A program made the translations under genes and the position numbers. A stretch of 12,929 nucleotides of DNA, from NCBI GenBank assembly GCA_025464795.1, contig JAODNB010000081.1, positions 1 through 12,929 of the forward strand, in the 5' to 3' direction. Source of the stretch: Frankiales bacterium. GTDB lineage: Bacteria; Actinomycetota; Actinomycetes; Mycobacteriales; SCTD01. Positions 5,689-11,613 of the stretch are shown one piece after another (position 1 is the stretch's first letter; each line of letters starts with the position of its first letter). The notes under the pieces are model-generated. The model did no database searches, was not told the DNA's origin, and saw only the letters and a program-made list of their open reading frames with translations.

Positions 5689-6985
5689 GAGCAGGTCCCT
5701 CTGCTCGATCGTGCTCAGTCGACGTGGCCAGGGGCTTGCCCCAGCGGCGGCGGGTGCGGCCCCAGATGGCGTCCAGGGCGGCGGCCCGCACCGTGTCGAT
5801 GCCGGCTGTGGCGTCGAGCACGTGGATGTCCCCCTGGTCGTTCGCGAGCTGCAGGTAGTCGCGGTGCTCGCGCTCCGCCTCAGCGAGGGTGTCCTCCGGC
5901 TTGCGACTGTGCGAGATCGCGCCCGTCACGTTCAGGAGCAGGAGCAGATCAGGGCTCGGCACTCCGTGCGCGAGCAACCACAGGTACATCCGCTTGAGCA
6001 AGACGAACGGCGGCTGCGGTGGGAGACGCGCGTCGTGGACGTACCTGTCGAAGACCACGAGGTTGCCGTGGAGCTGCGCGTGCACCGCACGGGCGTAGCG
6101 CAGCCACGCCGTGGGGAGCCGGAGCAGCTGCGCCAGCCCGGGAACCTCCTGCCCCGGGACCGAACCGCTCTTCCACAGCCCCATGTAGATGCGGTTGACC
6201 GGGAGCGGCCACGCCTGCTCGATGCCTGCTGCGAGGGTCGACTTGCCCGCCCCGTTGGGGCCGAGCAGGGCGACGCTCACGCCGTATCGCCGCCGCAGCA
6301 ACGACGGAGCCCGTACCAGTCGTCGGGCCGCGGTGACTGCAGCGCGCTGGCGGGCGGGCCAAGGCAGGCTGCTCAGCCAGGCGGCCGACACGAGTCGCCC
6401 GACAGGCTCGAGCTCCTCCCAGCGCTCGGACAGCGCAGCCTCGCGCACCCTCGCCGCAGACCACCCGGCCGGGCTGTGGGTGGTGAGCAGTTGGGCAAGG
6501 GAGCCGGTGTCGCCCGCGCCGGCAGCCAGTTCGTGCAGCCGTTGCCGGTAGCGCTCAGGCACGGCTCCGCTCTCGGTGTCGAGCAGGCAGTGCAGGAGCA
6601 GGGCCCAGAAGCTGTCGTCGTCTGAGGGGATGCGCAGGGAGCCCGCGAGGCGACTGGCCGACAGGACCTGGTCGGCCAGGCCGGTGCGCAGGACCAGACC
6701 GCGGCCGAAGGAGACCTCGTCGGTGACCTCGAGCAGCAGGCACTGCCCCGAACGGCCGTCGTACGTCAGGAAGAGCATGCTCGGCGGCGTCTCCCAGCCG
6801 GGGACCTGGACGAAGCCCAGCCGTTCGAGTGAGCTCGCCAGGCGAGCAAGGTCGCGGGTGTCGACGAGGAGGTCCACGTCACCGGTCGGTGCTTCAGGCC
6901 TCAGGGGTACGCGCAGCAGGCACCAGCGCACCCCGTCGCCGTCGAGTGCCTCGAACGTCTCTTGCAGGACGGGATGCAGCGTCAT
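5675..6985 (-). CDS. Nucleotidyltransferase-like / thymidylate-kinase-like P-loop fusion protein
   Basis: A two-part protein of 436 residues. Residues 1 to about 150 resemble the nucleotidyltransferase fold of minimal, antitoxin-like and sugar-cluster proteins, with GDVDLLVD at 35-42 giving the Asp pair. Residues from about 235 form a P-loop kinase: VALLGPNGAGKSTLA (238-252, Walker A), FDRYVHDA (312-319, DR motif) and a LID-like RKPEDTLAEAEREHRDY (361-377), as in thymidylate-kinase-like proteins. It is too diverged and too long to be the housekeeping Tmk. ATG 6983-6985 has AAGGA 6 nt upstream. The gene starts 49 nt after tRNA-Gly on the same strand with no strong terminator between, and its end overlaps the phosphotransferase gene. 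It heads the three-gene run. Similar two-part proteins occur, from memory, in polysaccharide clusters. The substrate is unknown. Confidence 0.78.
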   Translation of the reverse strand: MTLHPVLQETFEALDGDGVRWCLLRVPLRPEAPTGDVDLLVDTRDLARLASSLERLGFVQVPGWETPPSMLFLTYDGRSGQCLLLEVTDEVSFGRGLVLRTGLADQVLSASRLAGSLRIPSDDDSFWALLLHCLLDTESGAVPERYRQRLHELAAGAGDTGSLAQLLTTHSPAGWSAARVREAALSERWEELEPVGRLVSAAWLSSLPWPARQRAAVTAARRLVRAPSLLRRRYGVSVALLGPNGAGKSTLAAGIEQAWPLPVNRIYMGLWKSGSVPGQEVPGLAQLLRLPTAWLRYARAVHAQLHGNLVVFDRYVHDARLPPQPPFVLLKRMYLWLLAHGVPSPDLLLLLNVTGAISHSRKPEDTLAEAEREHRDYLQLANDQGDIHVLDATAGIDTVRAAALDAIWGRTRRRWGKPLATSTEHDRAEGPARDRP

Positions 6986-7034
6986 GGCAGTCCTTGGCGA
7001 GGCGTAGCACCCCGCGAACAGGGCTCCGGCGTGG

Positions 7035-7108
7035 TGGAGCGGGCGACGAGAATCGAACTCGCGTAGTCAGTTTGGAAGACTGATGCTCTGCCATTGAGCT
7101 ACGCCCGC
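7035..7108 (-). tRNA. tRNA-Gly (anticodon UCC)
   Basis: A minus-strand cloverleaf. It has a 7-bp acceptor GCGGGCG/CGCCCGC, a D arm GCTC/GAGC, an anticodon stem TCAGT/ACTGA with loop CTTCCAA (anticodon TCC), and a T arm GCGAG-TTCGATT-CTCGT. The body is 71 nt, the discriminator is U, and the CCA end is encoded at 7035-7037, unlike the nearby tRNA-Pro. It forms the right edge of the accessory block; the kinase gene follows 49 nt downstream on the same strand. Confidence 0.96.
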
Positions 7109-7129
7109 AGAAGATGCGACGGTGGTACG

Positions 7130-7159
7130 GCGACCAGACTAGCGGCCCCGGCTTAGTGT
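7130..7159 (+). promoter_or_regulatory. Candidate leaderless promoter of aat
   Basis: GCGACC (7130-7135) as a weak -35, an 18-nt spacer, and TAGTGT (7154-7159) as a TANNNT -10 place the transcript start at about 7165-7166. That is on the GTG start codon of aat, so the mRNA would be leaderless. No ribosome-binding site precedes this GTG, which agrees. The divergent tRNA-Gly promoter must lie within the same 56-bp gap. Confidence 0.45.
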
Positions 7160-7164
7160 GCGGC

Positions 7165-7908
7165 GTGCTGTTCGACGACATCGACGTGGCGGCGGCACCG
7201 CTCTCGCTGGTCGCCGTCGGTGGTCGTCTGGACCCGCCGACGCTGAGGTCCGCCTACCGCAACGGCGTCTTCCCCTGGCCGGCGTCGGAGGAGGAGGAGC
7301 GCAGGCACGACAAGGAGCTGCGCAAGCTCGTCCGCAAGCGGCTCGTCCCTTTGCTCCCCGACACCCCCCAGGGCCCGATGGTGCCTTGGACCTCGCCGCA
7401 CCCCCGTGCGGTCCTGCTCACGCACCAGCTCTCCGTGCCGAGGTCAGTCCGGCAGCTGATGCGCCGCTGCGGGTGGACGACGACCGTGGACGTGGCGTTC
7501 GAGCAGGTGCTGGCGCACTGCTCCGACCGGGCCGAGGGCACCTGGATCACAGGCGCGATGCGACGCGGCTACACAGACCTGCATCGCGAGGGCGGCGCCC
7601 ACTCGGTCGAGGTGTGGGACGGAGATCGGCTGGTCGGGGGCCTGTACGGGGTGCTGACCGGCCGGCTGTTCTCCGGCGAGTCGATGTTCTTCCTCGAGAG
7701 CGGTGCTTCCAAGGTGGCCGTCGTCGACCTCTGCCGCCGGCTCGTGGAGGCGGACGTCCCGGTCCTGGACACCCAGACCGAGTCGGAGCACCTCAGAGCG
7801 ATGGGTCAGGTCCTCGCCCACCGGGACGAGTACCTCGAGGTCGTGCGGTCACTGCGGGACCAGCCCGCAGTGATCCCGACAGGCAGGAGGCCTACGAGCG
7901 CCAGATGA
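7165..7908 (+). CDS. aat: Leucyl/phenylalanyl-tRNA-protein transferase
   Basis: Aat transfers Leu or Phe from aminoacyl-tRNA to proteins with N-terminal Lys or Arg, making them substrates for ClpS-Clp protease degradation. With the GTG at 7165 as residue 1, the family marks are VAVGGRLDPPTL (17-28), YRNGVFPW (31-38), PWTSPHPRAVL (74-84), GTWIT (125-129), AHSVEVWDG (145-153), GGLYGV (158-163), FSGESMF (169-175) and LDTQTESEHL (201-210). Glu172, Asp202 and Gln204 appear to match catalytic residues known in E. coli Aat, where the middle residue is Cys rather than Thr. Between FPW and PWTSP there are about 25 more residues than in E. coli, forming a charged stretch (SEEEERRHDKELRKLVRKR). An upstream in-frame ATG at 7114 is rejected because it sits 5 bp from tRNA-Gly. 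The gene end overlaps the convergent phosphatase gene by 17 bp. Confidence 0.93.
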   Translation: MLFDDIDVAAAPLSLVAVGGRLDPPTLRSAYRNGVFPWPASEEEERRHDKELRKLVRKRLVPLLPDTPQGPMVPWTSPHPRAVLLTHQLSVPRSVRQLMRRCGWTTTVDVAFEQVLAHCSDRAEGTWITGAMRRGYTDLHREGGAHSVEVWDGDRLVGGLYGVLTGRLFSGESMFFLESGASKVAVVDLCRRLVEADVPVLDTQTESEHLRAMGQVLAHRDEYLEVVRSLRDQPAVIPTGRRPTSAR

Positions 7909-9010
7909 GGACCAGGCCCCGGTCGTCGCTGCCGTCGCTGGCGACCGCCGTCACGAGCGCCTCGCCACCGCCGTGGAACCCGCGCGGCACCAGGCGCTCC
8001 GCCTCGCCGAGGAGCTTGTCGATCCCGACCTCGAGGTCGCGTCCGGGGACCTCGACCAGGCCGTCGGTGTAGAGCAGCAGGGCGTCGCCCGGTCGCAGCA
8101 CGCCGTGGGTGCTGGCGTACTCGACCTCAGGCACGAGGCCCAGTGCAGGGCCACCCGCCAGGTCGAGGGCCCAGCGCCCGCTCCCCGCGTCGAAGTGCGC
8201 GACAGGCGGGTGTCCGGCTGAGGTGATCGTGTAGAGCCCGTCACCGAGGTCGACCGTCACGTGCACGGCGGTGGCGAACCCCTCTTCCCAGTTCTGCCGG
8301 ACGAGGTAGCTGTTGGCGGCCTCCATGTACTTCAGGGGCTCCTTGCCCCCGAGCAGCCCACCGAGCGCTCCGGACAGCAGCAGCGCTCGGGTTCCCGCCT
8401 CCACCCCCTTGCCGCTCACGTCGACGAGGGCCACCTCGAGCCGGTCCCCGGTCAGGGCGGACACCACGAAGTCGCCGGCGAAGGGGCCGCCGCCGGCTGG
8501 GCGCACGACCACCTCGCGGTGCCATCGCTCGGGCAGCTCGGGGATGGCGCCCTGCAGGTCCAGTCGGCGCTTGAGCTCGACGAGCACGCTGTCACCTCGG
8601 AGGCTGCCCAGCCCGGTCTCCGCCCGTGAGCGGGCGAACTCACGAGCCACGAGCCACGTGACCAGCACGACGAACAGCGACCCTGGCCGGACGCGGTGCA
8701 GGCCGACGTCCACCACGTCGAAGGCTAGGCACGCCGCGACCACGAGGGACAGCAGGCGCAGCGCCTGCTGTCCGAGGAGGATCCCGCCGAGCAGGAGCGG
8801 GATGGTCAGGAACACGGGGGGGAACAGCCCCACGTCGACGGTCGCCCCCAGCAGCGTCGCCAGGAGCGCCACCACTGTCAGCACCGGCAGTGCCACGGGT
8901 TCCGGCGGAGCGTTCAGCCGACCCCGCATCCCGAGCGTGGCAGCCCAGCCCGGCACAGCACGAGCGCCCCCCCTGGGGCTCCCCGCCCGGTCAGCTGCGT
9001 CGAGTGCCAC
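7892..9010 (-). CDS. Membrane PP2C/SpoIIE-type serine phosphatase
   Basis: A metal-dependent protein phosphatase of the SpoIIE/RsbU class, 372 residues. About four hydrophobic spans lie within 41-123. A linker (125-165) leads to the catalytic domain, whose metal-binding aspartates are in PFAGDF (Asp180), ALVDVSGKG (Asp197), LLYTDGLVE (Asp316) and SDDRGLVLIW (Asp362/363). Enzymes of this class usually dephosphorylate anti-anti-sigma (STAS) proteins and so release a sigma factor. No STAS or anti-sigma gene is nearby, and no PAS, GAF or HAMP sensor is seen, so the membrane part may be the sensor. GTG 9008-9010 is favoured by a -10 placed for leaderless transcription and by the lack of a ribosome site; Met28 is an alternative. 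The stop overlaps the aat end by 17 bp in convergent orientation. Confidence 0.93.
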   Translation of the reverse strand: MALDAADRAGSPRGGARAVPGWAATLGMRGRLNAPPEPVALPVLTVVALLATLLGATVDVGLFPPVFLTIPLLLGGILLGQQALRLLSLVVAACLAFDVVDVGLHRVRPGSLFVVLVTWLVAREFARSRAETGLGSLRGDSVLVELKRRLDLQGAIPELPERWHREVVVRPAGGGPFAGDFVVSALTGDRLEVALVDVSGKGVEAGTRALLLSGALGGLLGGKEPLKYMEAANSYLVRQNWEEGFATAVHVTVDLGDGLYTITSAGHPPVAHFDAGSGRWALDLAGGPALGLVPEVEYASTHGVLRPGDALLLYTDGLVEVPGRDLEVGIDKLLGEAERLVPRGFHGGGEALVTAVASDGSDDRGLVLIWRS

Positions 9011-9017
9011 TCGCCGG

Positions 9018-9046
9018 AGCGTACCCGTCTGTCATGGTTTGGTCGC
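9018..9046 (-). promoter_or_regulatory. Candidate leaderless promoter of the phosphatase gene
   Basis: On the minus strand GCGACC (9041-9046), a 17-nt spacer and TACGCT (9018-9023, TANNNT) predict a transcript start at about 9010-9011, on or next to the GTG start codon. The -35 hexamer is the same as that proposed for aat. This gives the phosphatase its own promoter despite the nei gene upstream on the same strand. Confidence 0.42.
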
Positions 9047-9052
9047 GTCGTC

Positions 9053-9075
9053 GGCGCTGTCCGCTCGCGGACGCC
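9053..9075 (-). terminator. Short hairpin after nei
   Basis: GTCCG (9059-9063) pairs with CGGAC (9068-9072) around a CTCG loop, extended by GGC (9053-9055) with GCC (9073-9075) across a 3-nt bulge. It lies 11 nt past the nei stop and before the phosphatase promoter. There is no T-run. It is a plausible weak terminator. Confidence 0.35.
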
Positions 9076-9086
9076 TCACCACGAGA

Positions 9087-9881
9087 TCAGGCAGGCTGAC
9101 AGGTCGGGCACCAGAACAGGTTGCGCGCAGCCAGCACCTGGGTGCGGACCTCGGTGCCGCACCGTCGGCACGGGAGACCGGCCCGCCGGTAGACGTAGTG
9201 GGAGTCCGCTCGGGTCGCGCGGCCGGTGGGGCGATCACGGTCCTCGGGCACCGTCGTCACGATGCGGTTCGCCTTCACCCCGGCGCGCATGAGCACCCGG
9301 GTGTCGACCCACATCCCCTCCCAGGTCGCGCGCGGAACCGCGTTCCCGGGCGTGAAGGGGCTCAGGCCCGACCGGAACAGCACCTCCGCCCGGTAGACGT
9401 TCCCGATCCCCGCAACGACGGACTGGTCCATGAGCAGCTGACCGATCGCAGACCTGCTTCGGTGCAGCCGGTCCCACGCCTTCTCAGCATCAGCCCGAGG
9501 CCGCAGAGGATCCGGGCCGAGGCGGGCCAGGACCGCTGCCTTGTCCTTGCGGTCGTAGACCTCGCAGGCCGTCGCGCCCCGCAGGTCGACCCAGGCGCTG
9601 TCGGTCGTCATGCGGAGCCGGACCTGTCCGCGCACGTCCGGGGGCGGTCCGAGACCTGCCGTCCACTTCCCGTACAGGCCCAGGTGCACGTGCAGGAAGA
9701 GGTCACCGAACGCGTAGAACAGGTGCTTGCCGTACGGCTCGATGCCGTCCAGGGTCCGGCCGCTCAGCCGTGCTGCGCCCTCGACGAAACGGCCTTGCGG
9801 GCTGGCCATCGTGACGGTCGAGTGCCTCAGCAGTGCCGAGTGGTCGCGGGCGAGCCGGTGGATGGTGTGCCCTTCAGGCAC
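9087..9881 (-). CDS. nei: Fpg/Nei-family DNA glycosylase (endonuclease VIII type)
   Basis: Base-excision repair glycosylase/AP lyase that removes oxidised bases; 264 residues, normal length. It starts MPEGHTIHRLA: Pro2 is the Schiff-base nucleophile and Glu3 the proton donor. Lys52 lies in YGKHLF, the helix-two-turn-helix signature is GIGNVYRAE (158-166, Asn161), and a C-terminal zinc finger uses Cys238, Cys241, Cys258 and Cys261 with Arg253 in AARNLFWC. From memory it closely resembles Nei1 (Rv2464c) of M. tuberculosis, also next to rpiB. The start is fixed by chemistry because Pro2 must follow the initiator Met, so GTG 9879-9881 is correct. It overlaps the rpiB end by 8 nt (GTGCCTGA), pointing to translational coupling. 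Confidence 0.95.
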   Translation of the reverse strand: MPEGHTIHRLARDHSALLRHSTVTMASPQGRFVEGAARLSGRTLDGIEPYGKHLFYAFGDLFLHVHLGLYGKWTAGLGPPPDVRGQVRLRMTTDSAWVDLRGATACEVYDRKDKAAVLARLGPDPLRPRADAEKAWDRLHRSRSAIGQLLMDQSVVAGIGNVYRAEVLFRSGLSPFTPGNAVPRATWEGMWVDTRVLMRAGVKANRIVTTVPEDRDRPTGRATRADSHYVYRRAGLPCRRCGTEVRTQVLAARNLFWCPTCQPA

Positions 9882-10323
9882 GGTTCTCGTACGCCGTCAG
9901 CATGTCGATGCGCCGGATGTGCCGGGGATCCTCGCTGAAGGGCTCGTCCACGAAGGCCTGTACGAAGCTCAGCGCCTCGTCGGTGCTGTGCATGCGGGCG
10001 CCCACGCTGACCAGGTTGGCGTTGTTGTGCTGCCGGCCGAGCTTCGCCGTCTCGATGCTGTGCGCGAGAGCGCAGCGGGCGCCCTTGACCTTGTTGGCGG
10101 CGATCTGCTCACCGTTGCCCGAGCCACCGATGACGACACCCAGGCTGCCGGGGTCGGCGACCGTCGCCTCCGCAGCGGCGAAGCAGAAGGGCGGGTAGTC
10201 GTCCAGGGCGTCGTACTCTGCCGGGCCGTGGTCGTCGACCTCGTGACCCAGCGCAGTCAGCTGGGTCTTCACGGCCTCCTTCAGCTCGAAGCCGGCGTGA
10301 TCTGAACCGAGGTGTACGCGCAT
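9874..10323 (-). CDS. rpiB: Ribose-5-phosphate isomerase B
   Basis: Interconverts ribulose 5-phosphate and ribose 5-phosphate in the pentose phosphate pathway; RpiB/LacAB family, 149 residues. Family motifs are LGSDHAGFELK (5-15), DYPPFCFAAA (42-51), GGSGNGEQIAANKV (66-79), RCALAHS (83-89), HNNANLVSVGAR (99-110) and RRIDML (137-142). The catalytic base position has Glu72 in GNGEQ, as in the mycobacterial enzyme, rather than the Cys of E. coli RpiB. The reading frame is open 48 codons further upstream, but homologues begin at MRVxLGSDHAG and the upstream part lies over the opposite-strand gene, so ATG 10321-10323 is chosen. No ribosome site precedes it, so it may be leaderless. Its start overlaps that of the divergent DUF429 gene by two bases. 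Confidence 0.95.
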   Translation of the reverse strand: MRVHLGSDHAGFELKEAVKTQLTALGHEVDDHGPAEYDALDDYPPFCFAAAEATVADPGSLGVVIGGSGNGEQIAANKVKGARCALAHSIETAKLGRQHNNANLVSVGARMHSTDEALSFVQAFVDEPFSEDPRHIRRIDMLTAYENRA

Positions 10324-10969
10324 GAACGGCAATTCTGCCGTCCTCGGTGTCGACGGCTGCCCGGGGGGCTGGGTCGGGGCCCTCGTGTCCGGGTCGGGCG
10401 TCACCTGGCATGCCGGGTCCTTGGCGTCGCTGCTGGCGCTCGAGGCCGCTGTGGTGGCGATCGACATCCCACTGGCACTGCCGGTGGACGGTGCCCGCCG
10501 TGCGTGCGAGGTGGCGGCCCGCAGCCGGCTGGGCAGTCAGCGCTCGTCGGTCTTCTTCGCGCCGCCACTGGCTGTTCTCTCCGCGAGGTCGCACGCTGAG
10601 GCGTCGGTCCTGTCGCGGGCCGCGGGCTCCGTCGGCGTCTCGATCCAGACCTGGAACATCGTGCCGAAGATCGCCGAGGCCCTGGTGGCCGGACCCGGGC
10701 TGGTGGAGACCCATCCGGAGCTGTCGTTCCGCGCCCTGGGGCCGATCACGGCGGGGAAGAAGACCGCCGGTGGCCGGGCCGAGCGGACTGCGCTGCTGGC
10801 GTCGTGGCTGCCGTTCGAGCTGCCGACGCCTCGCCCGGGCCGGGCCTCCGTCGACGACTGCCTGGACGCACTGGCGTGCGCCTGGACCGCCTCGCGCTGG
10901 CTGTCAGGGACCGCCGAGGTCCTCGGGGAGGAGCTGCTGGCCGGCCGTGTCAGCCGCATCGTCGTCTGA
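10322..10969 (+). CDS. DUF429 family protein (RNase H-like fold)
   Basis: A 215-residue protein of the uncharacterised DUF429 family, thought to have an RNase H/RuvC-like fold; the activity is unknown. Conserved stretches are VLGVDGCPGGWVGAL (7-21), VAIDIPLALP (45-54), RRACEVAARSRLG (59-71), SSVFFAPP (75-82), SIQTWNIVPKIAE (107-119), VETHPELSFRAL (128-139) and SVDDCLDALACAW (176-188). Acidic residues Asp11, Asp48, Glu129 and Asp178/179/182 are spaced as in RNase H-like active sites, which is an inference. GAGGTG at 10309-10314 is a good ribosome site 7 nt before ATG 10322-10324; it lies inside the rpiB coding region. It is divergent from rpiB, and its end is 9 nt from the convergent DsbA-family gene. 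Confidence 0.9.
   Translation: MNGNSAVLGVDGCPGGWVGALVSGSGVTWHAGSLASLLALEAAVVAIDIPLALPVDGARRACEVAARSRLGSQRSSVFFAPPLAVLSARSHAEASVLSRAAGSVGVSIQTWNIVPKIAEALVAGPGLVETHPELSFRALGPITAGKKTAGGRAERTALLASWLPFELPTPRPGRASVDDCLDALACAWTASRWLSGTAEVLGEELLAGRVSRIVV
10326..10341. repeat. Inverted repeat at the rpiB/DUF429 divergent start
   Basis: ACGGCA (10326-10331) and TGCCGT (10336-10341) are perfect inverted arms around ATTC, a few bases inside the DUF429 coding region and just upstream of the rpiB start. On the minus strand the arm and loop also form CAGAAT (10332-10337), a possible -10 for a leaderless rpiB transcript. It could be an operator over the rpiB promoter, or chance. Confidence 0.3.
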
Positions 10970-10978
10970 TCGCTGGAG

Positions 10979-11578
10979 CTAGTCGAGCTGGGGGCCCTCG
11001 GTCCGGGTGCGCTTCAGCTCGTAGAAGTAGGGGTACTCGGCCAGCGCCACGGCGCCGTCCCAGATCCGGCCAGCTTGCTCACCCGTGGGGACCCGGCTGA
11101 GCACAGGGCCGAAGAAGGCGGTGCCGTTCACGTGGATGACCGGGGTACCGACCTCCATGCCGACGGGGGTCATCCCACGCAGGTGCTCCTCCCTCAGGGC
11201 CTCATCGAGCGAGTCATCCGTCATGGCGTCCGCGAGGTCGGTCGGTAGCCCAGCCTCCTCCAGGGCAGCGACGATCGTCTCCCGCTCGTGCAGGGGGAGC
11301 TTGTCGTGATGGGCCCGGCGCCCGAGGGCGGTGTAGAGGGGCAGCAGGTCGTCGGTCTTGGTCCTGGCGGCGATGCAGACCCGGACCGCGCCCTTGGCCT
11401 TGGCCAGGCCGGCCACGTACTCGGCCGACAGCCCCTCCTTGCCCTCGTTGAGCATCGCGAGGGACATGACGTTCCAGCTGGTCTCGATGTCGCGCACCTT
11501 CTCGACCTCCAGCACCCAGCGGGAGGTGAGCCAGGCCCAAGGGCAGAGCGGGTCGAACCAGAAGTCGATGCGCGTCAT
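10979..11578 (-). CDS. DsbA-family thioredoxin-fold protein with CPWA active site (mycothiol-dependent nitroreductase family)
   Basis: A thioredoxin-fold protein with helical insertion, 199 residues, closely matching my recollection of Rv2466c of M. tuberculosis, a mycothiol-dependent oxidoreductase that activates nitro drugs. Shared blocks are DFWFDPLCPW (5-14), SRWVLEVEKVRDIE, VMSLAMLNE, GTPVIHVNGTAFFGPVL with the cis-Pro loop, and ELKRTRTEGPQLD at the end. The active site here is Cys12-Pro-Trp-Ala15, while Rv2466c has CPWC, so only one active-site thiol is present. This favours a mono-thiol mechanism with mycothiol or a non-redox role. ATG 11576-11578 is chosen because the family begins a few residues before DFWFDP. 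A -10 seven bases upstream suggests a leaderless transcript. It is separated from rpiB by the plus-strand DUF429 gene. Confidence 0.92.
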   Translation of the reverse strand: MTRIDFWFDPLCPWAWLTSRWVLEVEKVRDIETSWNVMSLAMLNEGKEGLSAEYVAGLAKAKGAVRVCIAARTKTDDLLPLYTALGRRAHHDKLPLHERETIVAALEEAGLPTDLADAMTDDSLDEALREEHLRGMTPVGMEVGTPVIHVNGTAFFGPVLSRVPTGEQAGRIWDGAVALAEYPYFYELKRTRTEGPQLD

Positions 11579-11585
11579 GCTTCCG

Positions 11586-11613
11586 ACAGTACCCACGCTT
11601 GTTGCCGGTACAA
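11586..11613 (-). promoter_or_regulatory. Candidate leaderless promoter of the DsbA-family gene
   Basis: On the minus strand TTGTAC (11608-11613) as -35, a 16-nt spacer and TACTGT (11586-11591) as -10 predict transcription starting at or next to the ATG at 11578. The element ends directly against the stop codon of the upstream membrane glycosyltransferase gene, so the DsbA-family gene can be expressed on its own. Confidence 0.42.

Noticed and set aside
2088..7108. Integrative element with tRNA attachment sites
   Set aside because: No copy of either tRNA 3' end was seen within the block, and there is no integrase, recombinase or transposase gene.
7114..7164. Upstream ATG start for Aat
   Set aside because: It begins 5 bp from the tRNA-Gly 5' end, adds residues unlike the family, and lies upstream of the predicted -10.
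8313..9938. 541-codon open plus-strand frame
   Set aside because: It runs across two well-supported minus-strand genes (phosphatase and nei) and has shadow-like composition rich in Arg, Ser and Pro.
10324..10467. 48-residue N-terminal extension of RpiB
   Set aside because: It is not part of the family, is low-complexity, and overlaps the conserved start of the DUF429 gene.
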